A stretch of DNA of 64,000 nucleotides, taken from Mucilaginibacter sp. GTDB taxonomy: Bacteria; Bacteroidota; Bacteroidia; Sphingobacteriales; Sphingobacteriaceae. Below, in pieces: positions 1 to 8,737 of the stretch. Where the stretch lies: positions 1 to 64,000 of the forward strand of contig NZ_JANYGH010000078.1 of NCBI RefSeq assembly GCF_025362475.1, written 5' to 3'. A program made the position numbers and the translations under genes. Every line of letters starts with the position of its first letter. Position 1 is the stretch's first letter. The notes under the pieces are model-generated. The model worked only from the letters and a program-made list of their open reading frames with translations, searched no databases and had not been told where the DNA came from.

Positions 1-395
1 ACCAATTTGGCCCTCTGCGCGTCATTGCGAGGCACGAAGCAATCTCCACGATGGCAGGGCGAATATGCAGGCTTAGCTTTTCTGTCTGCTCTGTATAGTA
101 GGGAGATTGCTTCGTGCCTCGCAATGACGGGGTTACAAAAAAACACTTTTTGTCATACTGAACGTAGTGAAGGATCTGTTGTTCGCCATGCTTTTTTGTC
201 CGGGACAGTCTGCGAATAGATTCTTCGTTCCTAAGTATAACAAAATTTTAAACGTCATTTTTTTCAGTGTCCCCCGATAGTAAAACTCGTGACGGTTTTG
301 TATAAATCAGTAATTAAATAAAATCTCCACTTATTAAAATTATTTAAAAAGTTGTATATATTTACGTGTCCAATAAAATTAAACACTAAAATTAT
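1..395. repeat. Gene-free leader with clustered palindromic repeats
   Basis: No gene is seen before the hexosaminidase. Positions 23-129 form a long inverted repeat whose arms read CATTGCGAGGCACGAAGCAA and its complement, separated by about 60 bases. Positions about 145-245 hold a second, more decayed element beginning GTCATACTGAACGTAGTGAA. A third degenerate palindrome (ACGTCATTTTT ... CTCGTGACG) spans about 252-295. Short open frames here are by-products of the palindromes. The last 100 bases are AT-rich and probably carry the promoter of the next gene, but no clear TAnnTTTG box is seen. The same three elements recur in the same order after that gene. Confidence 0.8.
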
Positions 396-2972
396 ATGCG
401 TAAAATTTTTACTACGATGCTTATCGCGGCATTTTTTATGAGTTCTGCTTTTAAAACTACGGATGCTATAAAATTTAATGCTGCCGATTTGCGCATTAGC
501 TGGGAGGTAATGGATAATAACTACCAGGGTAAAAATGAAGCGTTGACCGCGCTGGTAATTACCAATAGCGGTAGAGAAGTATTGCCGGCAGGTGGATGGA
601 AGTTCTACTTCAACTCGGGACGTGGCTTTACCGAGAATGCGGTAAGTGGCAACGCCAAAATAAACCAGGTAAACGGCGATCTGTACAGTATTACCCCAAC
701 AACAAGTTTTAAAGAACTGAAACCGGGTGAATCTGCCCGCGTCGAATATGTAAATGACGATCCGGTAGTAAACGTTACCGATGCCCCTGAAGGTATTTAC
801 CTGGTTTGGGATGCCCAGCCCGAAAAGGGCTATAGCATTGGTTCGTTTGATATCAAACCCTATAAGCCTACCTACGCGGGTTTAATTACTCCCGAAATTG
901 TTTACGACAGGAATAAAACGGTAACAGATATTCCGGCAGATCAGTTGCCTAAAATTTTGCCTACGCCGGTAAGTTATAAGGAAACGGGGAGCGCTTTTAC
1001 ATTAACAGCTAATATTCATGTTTCATCGGTTGATAAGAGGTTCGATAAAGAATTAGCGATATTAAACAATGACATGAAGGCCTTATTCGGCAAAAGGGCG
1101 ACCAATAAGTATGCTGATAATGTTATTTCGCTTGAATATAAAGAGGGCTTAAATGCAGAAGGGTATGAGCTAAGCGTTAAGACATCTGCAATAACTATCC
1201 GTGCAACTACTGCAGCTGGTATGTTTTATGGCATACAATCGTTTAAAACGCTGATACCGGTAACAGCATTAGCTAAACCAACGTCATCTATACAAATTTC
1301 TTGTGTTGAAGTTACCGATGCTCCCCGTTTCCCGCACCGTGCGGTGATGTTGGATGTAGCCCGTAATTTTCAACCCCAAAAGCAGGTGATCAAATTGCTG
1401 GAGGCTATGAGTCTTTATAAACTGAACGTTTTACACCTGCACCTAACCGATGATGAAGGCTGGAGAATAGAGATTCCATCGTTACCGGAGCTTACTTCTG
1501 TTGGTTCAAAACGTGGGCATACGTTGGATAGTAAAAACCATTTACCGGCATCGCATGGTTCGGGGCCGGATGTAAACAATCCTTATGGTACAGGTTTTTA
1601 TACTAAGGCGGAGTACATCGAAATTTTGAAATACGCTACAGATCGTCATATCACGGTAATCCCCGAAATAGAAACTCCCGGCCATGCCCGTGCTTCTATC
1701 AAAGCGATGGATGCCCGGTATGATCGCCTGATGGCCGAAGGTAAAAAGGAGGAAGCCACCAAATATCTACTCCGCGATCTTGATGATAAATCCGAGTATC
1801 GGTCTGTACAGTACTGGAACGATAACGTGATCAATGTATCGGTGCCATCAACCTATACTTTTGTGGAAAGGGTTGTTGATGACCTGATCAGCATTTATAA
1901 AGAAGCAGGCGCACCACTGCCAAACATTCATTTTGGGGGCGATGAAGTACCACCGCATGTATGGGAAAAATCTCCGGCTTATATCGCTTTAAAGGCCACC
2001 CACCCGGAGATTCAAAACACCGGCGACCTGTGGTATTATTTTTACGGCCGCGTTAACCAGATATTGAAAGCTAAAGGCATTCACTTATCCGGCTGGGAAG
2101 AAATGGCCCTGCGCAAAACCAGGCTTGATGGCAACGATACTTATGTGCCTAACCCCGATTTTACAGGCGAACACCTGCAGGCAGATGTATGGAACAATGT
2201 TTTGGGTGGCGGCCAGGAAGATCTGGCTTACAAGCTGGCCAATGGCGGTTATAAGGTAGTGCTTACCTGTGTTACCAATTTGTACTTTGATATGGCCAAC
2301 TACAAATCATTTGATGAGCCGGGCTATTATTGGGGCGCCTTTTTAGGGATAGATAAATTTTACTCCTTTATTCCTTATGATTATTTTAAAAATGCGGATG
2401 TAGATAAAAACGGCGCACCAATAAACAGGAGCATATTTTTAGGCAAACAACGTCTTACTGATTATGGCAAAAGCAATATAATAGGCTTACAGGGAGCGCT
2501 ATGGGCCGAAACAGTAAAAGGCACCGAGCGTATGGATTATATGATTTTCCCGCGCCTGTTTGGCCTGGCCGAACGTGCATGGGCGCAAGACCCTGCCTGG
2601 GCTACAGAGAAAGATGCTATAAAAGCACAGCAGGAATACCAGCAATCATGGTCGGTATTTTTGAATGTGCTGGGTAAAAGAGAAATGCCACGTTTGAGCT
2701 ATTACAATGGCGGTTACAACTACCGTGTGCCAAAACCGGGTATCAGCCTGCAGGATGGTAAATATTCAAGCAACATAGAGTTCCCTGGTTTAACTATACG
2801 CTATACTACCAACGGGAAAGATCCGGATGCAGGCAGCAAAGTTTATACCGGCCCCGTTGATTATAAAAGCGGTGTGATTAAGTTCCGCGCTTTTGATCCA
2901 AAGGGCAGGGGAGGTAATGTAGCTACCGGTGGTGAGGATGCAGAAGGAAAGAAACAGGGATCTACTTTGTAA
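396..2972 (+). CDS. Beta-N-acetylhexosaminidase (GH20), secreted
   Basis: This enzyme should release terminal N-acetylhexosamine residues from chitin fragments or glycoprotein glycans, outside the cytoplasm. The 858-residue protein opens with a signal peptide (residues 1-24). A chitobiase-type carbohydrate-binding domain (CHB_HEX, about 26-155), a GH20 N-terminal domain (about 185-305) and the GH20 barrel (about 310-700) follow. HLHLTDDEGW at 347-356 and HFGGDEV with the D516-E517 pair mark the catalytic centre of a substrate-assisted enzyme. The last 85 residues look like the chitobiase C-terminal domain. The length is normal for chitobiases with all four domains. The gene stands alone between two repeat clusters, with no SusCD nearby. 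Confidence 0.93.
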   Translation: MRKIFTTMLIAAFFMSSAFKTTDAIKFNAADLRISWEVMDNNYQGKNEALTALVITNSGREVLPAGGWKFYFNSGRGFTENAVSGNAKINQVNGDLYSITPTTSFKELKPGESARVEYVNDDPVVNVTDAPEGIYLVWDAQPEKGYSIGSFDIKPYKPTYAGLITPEIVYDRNKTVTDIPADQLPKILPTPVSYKETGSAFTLTANIHVSSVDKRFDKELAILNNDMKALFGKRATNKYADNVISLEYKEGLNAEGYELSVKTSAITIRATTAAGMFYGIQSFKTLIPVTALAKPTSSIQISCVEVTDAPRFPHRAVMLDVARNFQPQKQVIKLLEAMSLYKLNVLHLHLTDDEGWRIEIPSLPELTSVGSKRGHTLDSKNHLPASHGSGPDVNNPYGTGFYTKAEYIEILKYATDRHITVIPEIETPGHARASIKAMDARYDRLMAEGKKEEATKYLLRDLDDKSEYRSVQYWNDNVINVSVPSTYTFVERVVDDLISIYKEAGAPLPNIHFGGDEVPPHVWEKSPAYIALKATHPEIQNTGDLWYYFYGRVNQILKAKGIHLSGWEEMALRKTRLDGNDTYVPNPDFTGEHLQADVWNNVLGGGQEDLAYKLANGGYKVVLTCVTNLYFDMANYKSFDEPGYYWGAFLGIDKFYSFIPYDYFKNADVDKNGAPINRSIFLGKQRLTDYGKSNIIGLQGALWAETVKGTERMDYMIFPRLFGLAERAWAQDPAWATEKDAIKAQQEYQQSWSVFLNVLGKREMPRLSYYNGGYNYRVPKPGISLQDGKYSSNIEFPGLTIRYTTNGKDPDAGSKVYTGPVDYKSGVIKFRAFDPKGRGGNVATGGEDAEGKKQGSTL

Positions 2973-2997
2973 GTAGAGAAGAACGTTAAAAACACCC

Positions 2998-3242
2998 GTT
3001 ATTGCGAGGAACGAAGCAATCCCAGCTATGCAGAGCCGCTCTGTACTTGGGGAATTGCTTCGTTCCTACCTATGAGGTTTTGGATTTTGGGGCGTGTGGG
3101 CCTGTCAGTCTGAGCCTGTCGAAGACTCGCGCGGAGAGGCCTTTGCCCACTATCCTTCGACAGGCTCAGGATGACAGCCATTTTTTTTACGTCATTTTCT
3201 CCTTCAAAGGCCAAAACGGATAGTAAAACTTGCAATGACGTT
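2998..3242. repeat. Repeat cluster after the GH20 gene
   Basis: This holds three palindromic elements in tandem. 2999-3067 has arms ATTGCGAGGAACGAAGCAAT and the complement. 3100-3178 has arms of the form GTCAGTCTGAGCCTGTCGAA and ATCCTTCGACAGGCTCAGGA. 3188-3240 is a degenerate copy ending TTGCAATGACG. The order and orientation match the cluster before the GH20 gene. They look like REP-type non-autonomous elements. Open frames on both strands here arise from the symmetry and are not called as genes. Confidence 0.8.
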
Positions 3243-3267
3243 TTAAGAGTGTTAGTTGACTAATGAT

Positions 3268-4290
3268 TTAGGCCGTAGGATATCTTCTCCTTAAAAGAGC
3301 GTAGAACTTTTCGGCAGTTGCGGCTTTGCTATCCCAGTTGTTTTTGGCAACATAATTTGTTTTCAAAAAGCGTTCGGCTTCTTCAAAAGTGTTAAAACGG
3401 TTCACTATTTCAATGGCTTCGCTATAGGCCAGGCTGTAGCCGTTAAACAGATCTTTAATATAAAGCAGTTTATCATTCAGGTTAATGGCCGATTTAAGAT
3501 CATTAACAGGCAATGCGTTTACCTGTGCCGACAAGCCATTTTCCCTTTCGGCCTTTTGGGCCGACATTTTTTGATTGAAGGTAAGTACCTGGTCGCCTTC
3601 TGTTTTTGCCGGCTCAGGCTTAGTCACCATTGGTTTAAATAGTTCTGGCTGGGCTACTGGTGTTGGTTTCTCTGCTACAGGCGGTTGTACGGCTACAGGC
3701 AGTTCAATTATTGCTACTGGTTCGGCTATCTTTTCTTTCTCTTCGGTTATTATTGGTTCATCCAATACCAACTCGTTGTTGAGAATTATGGGTTCACTAT
3801 TTTCAAAAGTATATGAATCAGCTGTGCTTTCTAATCCGGAATCAATTACCACTGGTGCGGGTTCCTCTTTAATCGGGGCAGGCTCAGCTATTTCGGGTTT
3901 AACAGGATTATAAGCTGCTGGAGCTGGAATAACTGCCTCATTGCTCAGTTCGAGTTTAGCTTCAACAACTGGTTTTTGTTGTACTACCGGCTCAAAAAAG
4001 CGGCGTTCATATATCGGCTCTTGTTTTGGTAAGGGAGTGGTTGCCGGTTTTGGAGTTTCTATAACCGGCTCTGGCTTTGCAACAACTTCGGGCGCATCAG
4101 CAGGTTGTACTTTGCGCTCGTGAATTTTACGCAATATTTCGGCGTGGTCTTTTAAAAAATGTGCGTTGGCTACAAAAAGCTCCAGTTCAAGTTCATTCAG
4201 ATCGCTGCTGTCAGCTTTAAGGTAATCATATTGGTCATTAAGCTCTTGTAAAATGCCGCCGATCTTTTTAAATACATCCATTTGCTTCAT
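3268..4290 (-). CDS. Hypothetical acidic, proline-rich protein
   Basis: I do not recognise a named family in this 340-residue protein. The first 65 residues are predicted helical and charged. Residues about 70-245 are low complexity, with many Pro, Glu, Val and Ala and repeated KPEP, KPTP and IAEP patterns, so probably extended or disordered. The last 95 residues, from FNQKMSAQKAERENG, form a second helical block ending in LLRRRYPTA. There is no signal peptide or membrane segment. The layout, two folded ends joined by a Pro/Glu linker, suggests a cytoplasmic scaffold or adaptor, but that is only inference. A Met at residue 4 is an alternative start. It is divergent from tdk, with 73 bases between. 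Confidence 0.6.
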   Translation of the reverse strand: MKQMDVFKKIGGILQELNDQYDYLKADSSDLNELELELFVANAHFLKDHAEILRKIHERKVQPADAPEVVAKPEPVIETPKPATTPLPKQEPIYERRFFEPVVQQKPVVEAKLELSNEAVIPAPAAYNPVKPEIAEPAPIKEEPAPVVIDSGLESTADSYTFENSEPIILNNELVLDEPIITEEKEKIAEPVAIIELPVAVQPPVAEKPTPVAQPELFKPMVTKPEPAKTEGDQVLTFNQKMSAQKAERENGLSAQVNALPVNDLKSAINLNDKLLYIKDLFNGYSLAYSEAIEIVNRFNTFEEAERFLKTNYVAKNNWDSKAATAEKFYALLRRRYPTA

Positions 4291-4363
4291 GGCTTCAATG
4301 TTAGGAAAATGCTTACCAAAAATAGGATAAAATTCTGATATTTGGGCCCCACAATAGTTAAGT

Positions 4364-4936
4364 ATGGTATATCACGAGGATGTTTTTAGGCGTAAGAGTG
4401 AATTTGGCGGCAGTATTGAACTGGTCTGCGGATCAATGTTTTCGGGCAAAACCGAGGAGTTGATCAGGAGGCTTAATCGTGCGCGCATTGCCAAATTAAA
4501 GATAGAGATCTTCAGCCCTAAATCTGATACCCGTTATGGCGAGGACGCCATCATTTCACATAACGCCAATAAGTTTTCTTCAACTCCTGTTGATAGTGCT
4601 TCTGCTATATTGCTGCTGGCTAATGATGCTCATGTAATTGGTATTGATGAGGCGCAGTTTTTTGATGATCAACTACCCGAGGTTTGTACCATACTGGCCA
4701 ACAGGGGTGTGCGGGTTATTGTGGCTGGGCTTGATATGGACTTTAAGGGCCGCCCATTTGGCCCGATGCCGGCAATTATGGCAATTGCCGAATCTGTTAC
4801 CAAGCTGCACGCCGTATGTGTTCAATGCGGTAATCCGGCTTTATACTCTTATCGCCTGGTGCCCGATGAATCTAAAATATTATTGGGCGAAAAGGAAAGT
4901 TACGAACCACGTTGCCGTATTTGCTATAACAGCTAA
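4364..4936 (+). CDS. tdk: Thymidine kinase
   Basis: This enzyme phosphorylates thymidine to dTMP with ATP in pyrimidine salvage. It is a type II cytosolic enzyme of 190 residues, the normal bacterial length. Visible motifs are the P-loop GSMFSGKT (23-30), the Walker-B/catalytic segment GIDEAQFF with E96, the lasso segment with Y161/Y163, and a structural zinc site formed by C152, C155, C184 and C187. The start at 4364 gives the usual short N-terminal extension before the P-loop. It is probably monocistronic. Confidence 0.95.
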   Translation: MVYHEDVFRRKSEFGGSIELVCGSMFSGKTEELIRRLNRARIAKLKIEIFSPKSDTRYGEDAIISHNANKFSSTPVDSASAILLLANDAHVIGIDEAQFFDDQLPEVCTILANRGVRVIVAGLDMDFKGRPFGPMPAIMAIAESVTKLHAVCVQCGNPALYSYRLVPDESKILLGEKESYEPRCRICYNS

Positions 4937-5107
4937 CAATTTAATTTTTCTGTAATATTTTCTTCATAAAGCGTACCTGCTAAAACAAAAGGTGAGCCTT
5001 TATTTGTTATGCTTGTGATTGGATATGATAACCAGTTGTGAATTATAGGTAAATTTTATAATTTTCAATTAAAATTTATTATATTCGATCCTAACTATGA
5101 GGACTTT

Positions 5108-5476
5108 ATGGCGAAGAAAATTTTAGTGATCGAAGATGATAAAGACATTCGCGACACCATTGTTTATGTTCTGGAAGAGGAAAAATACGAAGTTATAGCT
5201 TCTGATAATGCCCGTATACTAAAAAGGCTGGTGGAGATAGATCCCGACCTGATTTTGCTGGATAACTGGCTTACCGATTGGAAGAGTGATGCCAATGGAC
5301 AGCAATTGAGTAAAGGCTTAAAAAGCGATCCGGCTACAAGCGGTATCCCGGTGATCATCGTTTCGGCGGTTAATAATATTGAAGAAGTTTCAAAGGCTGG
5401 CGAGGCCGATGGCTTTTTAAAGAAACCTTTTGATCTTACCGAACTGTTACATATAGTAAAAAAGCACGTTAAATAA
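5108..5476 (+). CDS. Stand-alone response-regulator receiver domain
   Basis: This is a 122-residue CheY-like protein with no output domain. The acidic pocket (E9, D10, D11), phosphoacceptor D52 in LLDNWL, switch residue S86 and conserved K105 before P107 are all present, so it should be phosphorylatable. The loop after D52 (NWLTDWKSDANG) is longer than the usual MPxMDG, a variation common in single-domain receivers of Bacteroidota. There is no histidine kinase in the window, so its partner lies elsewhere. A strong shared terminator separates it from the convergent TonB receptor gene. Confidence 0.9.
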   Translation: MAKKILVIEDDKDIRDTIVYVLEEEKYEVIASDNARILKRLVEIDPDLILLDNWLTDWKSDANGQQLSKGLKSDPATSGIPVIIVSAVNNIEEVSKAGEADGFLKKPFDLTELLHIVKKHVK

Positions 5477-5493
5477 CAGGCTTAGCCTGAAAT

Positions 5494-5531
5494 GAAAATG
5501 GCCTCCTGGTATTATCGGGAGGCCATTTTTC
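5494..5531. terminator. Bidirectional terminator between receiver gene and TonB receptor
   Basis: A perfect stem AAAATGGCCTCC / GGGAGGCCATTTTT with a short loop carries A-tracts and T-tracts on both sides. It can end transcription of both convergent genes. Confidence 0.9.
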
Positions 5532-5532
5532 G

Positions 5533-7713
5533 TTAAATCTTAATTCCGAAACCAATGTTAAAAGTCCGGCCGTCCGCAGGCAAAATACCGGGACCAGGGT
5601 ACATATTAATGCGGCGGGTAAAGTATTGGGCATTCAGCAGGTTATTCACGTTGGCACTAATGTGGTAGTTTTTAAGGAAGCTATAATTAAAAGCCCAGTC
5701 AACCACATGGTAGGCAGGTACAACGCCGGTTGCCCCTGTTGGGTTAAATACGGTGTTATTGGCATCGCTAAAGCTTTTGCTGGTATAGCTCAATTGCAGG
5801 GTGCTGCTAAAGGCTCCGCTTAAAAATGTTAAACCAGTACGGTTTATCCATTCGGGTACATTCTCCAGGTGATTGTTCGCCAGGCTTATATTTTTACCCG
5901 ATGCGTTAATGGATCCGCTGGTGTAGCGGCCATGGGTATATGCCAATGAATTGAACAAACGGATATCACTACCGGCATGTTTGTTAAATGATCTTAGTAA
6001 TGATACCTCGGTATAGGCTTCAATGCCTTTGGCCACGCCGTTGCCTATATTAGTTAAAAATAAATGGTTTACATTTTGCGCGTCGGTTTGGGTTAATGTA
6101 CCTGCACGGTTGCCGTAGTAAACGTAAAAGCCGTTAACATCATAATTAAAAATGGTGCCGATATGCCCGCGATAACCCATGTCGATATCATAACCACGAC
6201 TATCCTTAATATTAGGATCAATAATTGTCAGCTGATCGGCAGGGGTAACAGCGGCGTACAGGTAAGGGCGGTAAGCCTGCGAAATGTTGCTATATAGCTG
6301 GCTGCCATTGCTAAACTGGTATTGTAGCCCTGTCCCAAACAACGGGAAATTCCTGTTGCCTTTATACCCAATAGGGAAGGTGGCATTATTAATAACACCC
6401 GATGTGGTGCTTTTGATCACTTCGTATCTCACACCTGGAGTTATGGTAAACTTCGGCGTTAACTGGAAAATATTTTCGGCAAAGGTGGCATAATTAAGCG
6501 AATGCAATCTCAGGTCGATACCATAAGGTTTAACCAAGGTCAAATCGAAATCGGATGCGATGGTACCTGTTCCTTTTTGCTTGCGCTTTGTAGTTTCCTC
6601 AAAAAACCTTACCCCGGTGGTAAATGTAATGTTCAGGTTGCCCAGTTTGTAGGTATGCAGTAAGCGGGCTTCGGTAGTAAAGCCGGCATAGTAATCCCTG
6701 TCAACTTGGCGCGGATTAAAGGTTTTTAAGCTGGCATTAACCGTATCCTTAATGTTGGGTGTGTTGATGAACTGCACGCTGTTACGCTGCCCAAACAATA
6801 CATGCGATGTAACCTCCAGTTTTGTATTACTGCTGAACGCGTAGTTAAATAAGAGGGCGGGAATATTAATCTCCGGGTTAAAGAAATTCCTGGCCCGGAA
6901 CGACTGCCGGTTATCAGCCTCAAACTGCGCGTCTGTTAATCCTCCCGCAATCTGCTGCACATAATCCGACCGGGAAAACTGCAGGGCTATACTGCCTTTG
7001 CTGCTAAACTGGTATTTGATATTGGCATAATAAGCATGATAATTAAAGGCAGCGTTTGGTCGCCAGCCATCGCCTCTGCGGGTGGAGTAAAATGCGTAAT
7101 AGGTCACCTTACCTACCTTGCCACCAATAGCATTATACGAATTGAAGAAGTTGTTTGAGCCTGCGGTTTGTTCGCTTTCAATACCGAAAACCTTAGTGCT
7201 GTCGCCTTCTTTTATTTTGTAGTTAACCATGCCGCCAAACTGCGGCCCAAATTGCAAAGCAGCCGAGCCGCGCACAAACTGAATTTCGCTGATGGCCTGG
7301 AACGGTACATTGTAATGATTTTCGGGATAACCAAACGCGTCCGAATTGGTATTATACCCATTTTGGCGCATGTTCATTTCAATTGACCTGTGCGGATCGG
7401 TACCGCGTGTGCCAATATTTAGCTGCAGACCGGCTCCATCCATTTCCCAGGAGTTAACACCCGGAACTTTGGCAAAGACCATCCGTGCTGTATTGTTGGC
7501 CAGGTTTACCTTCCCCGCATCAGGGTATATTAAATGTGTGTTTTTACCGGCGAAAATATAGGTACCAACGATGTTGGGCAGATATTTAGAGCGACTTTCT
7601 TTAATAATTACACTATCGAGGTGTAAGGTATCTTTGACGCTCTTTTGTGCCAGCGCAGAACCAGACGCTGTAATGAACAGAACCGAAAAAAGTATTTTAT
7701 AAAAATTAGTCAT
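5533..7713 (-). CDS. FecA-like TonB-dependent outer-membrane receptor
   Basis: This is probably a siderophore or metal-chelate importer in the outer membrane, driven by TonB. The 726-residue protein has a signal peptide (1-22), a plug domain (about 35-175) and a 22-strand-type barrel. The plug segments TRGTDPHRS, MRQNGYNTNSDAFGYPENHY and FVRGSAALQFGPQFGGMVNY are characteristic of the Fe(III)-dicitrate/FecA branch. No N-terminal carboxypeptidase-like or signalling (STN) domain is seen, which separates it from SusC proteins and from true sigma-coupled FecA. A small membrane protein gene lies 113 bases upstream on the same strand and may be co-transcribed. The substrate is not deducible from sequence alone. 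Confidence 0.85.
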   Translation of the reverse strand: MTNFYKILFSVLFITASGSALAQKSVKDTLHLDSVIIKESRSKYLPNIVGTYIFAGKNTHLIYPDAGKVNLANNTARMVFAKVPGVNSWEMDGAGLQLNIGTRGTDPHRSIEMNMRQNGYNTNSDAFGYPENHYNVPFQAISEIQFVRGSAALQFGPQFGGMVNYKIKEGDSTKVFGIESEQTAGSNNFFNSYNAIGGKVGKVTYYAFYSTRRGDGWRPNAAFNYHAYYANIKYQFSSKGSIALQFSRSDYVQQIAGGLTDAQFEADNRQSFRARNFFNPEINIPALLFNYAFSSNTKLEVTSHVLFGQRNSVQFINTPNIKDTVNASLKTFNPRQVDRDYYAGFTTEARLLHTYKLGNLNITFTTGVRFFEETTKRKQKGTGTIASDFDLTLVKPYGIDLRLHSLNYATFAENIFQLTPKFTITPGVRYEVIKSTTSGVINNATFPIGYKGNRNFPLFGTGLQYQFSNGSQLYSNISQAYRPYLYAAVTPADQLTIIDPNIKDSRGYDIDMGYRGHIGTIFNYDVNGFYVYYGNRAGTLTQTDAQNVNHLFLTNIGNGVAKGIEAYTEVSLLRSFNKHAGSDIRLFNSLAYTHGRYTSGSINASGKNISLANNHLENVPEWINRTGLTFLSGAFSSTLQLSYTSKSFSDANNTVFNPTGATGVVPAYHVVDWAFNYSFLKNYHISANVNNLLNAQYFTRRINMYPGPGILPADGRTFNIGFGIKI

Positions 7714-7826
7714 GAATAGTTTTATTTTGATAGATATGGCCGATAATTAGCTGTAAGGCAATAAATAGCCATGCATTACTACCGGCAATCTGTTGCTGTA
7801 TATAATAAAAGAATGATAAGAGCTGC

Positions 7827-8378
7827 TTAGGCAATGTTTTCTGGCGGGCGGCCATCTATCAGAATCAGCGGTTGATTGATATCAATAAAAATAAAGGTGT
7901 TTAGTTTTTTGATTGCCGATACCCTGGATGTAAATATGTATGCTGTTATAGGATAGTTGTATTTATTATCCACTCCCGTTTTTTTTCCGGATGACTCATG
8001 CGCCTTTTTGCTTATCGGGATATCGTTGAGCTGTTTGGCGTATATCACATTATCGGTTAGCAATTTGGTGGTTTCGTAATTTGGAATGCACTGTACAAAT
8101 ACCGTATCGCGGGTTACCTTAAGTTTTACATAGTTATAGGCTATGCCGGCAAACTGTACCTGGCCAGATACACACACAAATGATTTCCAATCGCGTATTT
8201 GGGGCATGTGTTGAGGTATCTTTATTTCGATAAGGTTGGTAGGATCGTATTTTCCCTTGCTGATCTGTTCGGCCGCGAATTTATCAGATTGGTAAACCAG
8301 GTATTGGCTCAACACCATATATCCGCCTATATTGAAAAGGTGGGCTATAAGCAATATGGTGGCGAAGAACTTTTTCAA
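7827..8378 (-). CDS. Hypothetical small membrane-anchored protein
   Basis: This 183-residue protein of unknown function has an N-terminal hydrophobic segment (about 4-25) and a short basic start. It is either a signal peptide without an obvious cleavage site or a membrane anchor. The rest is soluble, probably periplasmic and beta-rich, ending in GRPPENIA. It lies directly upstream of the TonB receptor on the same strand, with 113 bases between. Small secreted proteins paired with TonB receptors are common in Bacteroidota, so a role in the same uptake system is plausible but unproven. Confidence 0.65.
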   Translation of the reverse strand: MKKFFATILLIAHLFNIGGYMVLSQYLVYQSDKFAAEQISKGKYDPTNLIEIKIPQHMPQIRDWKSFVCVSGQVQFAGIAYNYVKLKVTRDTVFVQCIPNYETTKLLTDNVIYAKQLNDIPISKKAHESSGKKTGVDNKYNYPITAYIFTSRVSAIKKLNTFIFIDINQPLILIDGRPPENIA

Positions 8379-8579
8379 GAATGATTCTAAATAAGCACAA
8401 TGCTAAGTATAATTTTTCTTGGTTTACTATTTTATTTAAAAATAGTGGGCGGGTGACGAGGGGTGACTGTACCGGCTGTAATTAATTTGGCAAGTTTGCG
8501 GGGCGATTTGCTAAGTTTAAACCACATACTTCCTTTATCTTCACCCTGCTTTACTTTCTCTTTACCCGCATCTTAAAGC

Positions 8580-8610
8580 TTGCTTCTTAAAATTGGATTA
8601 TATACATTTG
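8580..8610 (+). promoter_or_regulatory. Likely Bacteroidota-type promoter of the GH13 gene
   Basis: TTG at 8580-8582 lies 20 bases before TACATTTG at 8603-8610. This fits the -33 TTG and -7 TAnnTTTG consensus of Bacteroidota primary sigma factors. The resulting leader would be about 120 bases. The rest of the 359-base gap (8379-8737) shows no gene. Confidence 0.6.
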
Positions 8611-8737
8611 TAAATCTCTGATTTTCAAACTATAACCGCCAGGGCAAATACCAGGGAGATTTTATTTTGAGTATTCGGGTACTTAAATAAAAAATTCAGA
8701 CTACTTTTATAGAACCAATTTTATAAACAGGTAATAT

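Noticed and set aside
7..219. 70-codon frame at the left end
   Set aside because: It consists of the CATTGCGAGG and GTCATNCTGA repeats; not a protein.
3002..3235. Open frames on both strands (73 and 69 codons)
   Set aside because: They lie wholly in palindromic repeats; both strands are open because of the symmetry, and no codon or start signal supports a gene.
3575..4123. Two plus-strand frames antisense to the proline-rich protein
   Set aside because: They are Ser/Gly/Thr-rich mirror frames of a low-complexity region, a common artefact.
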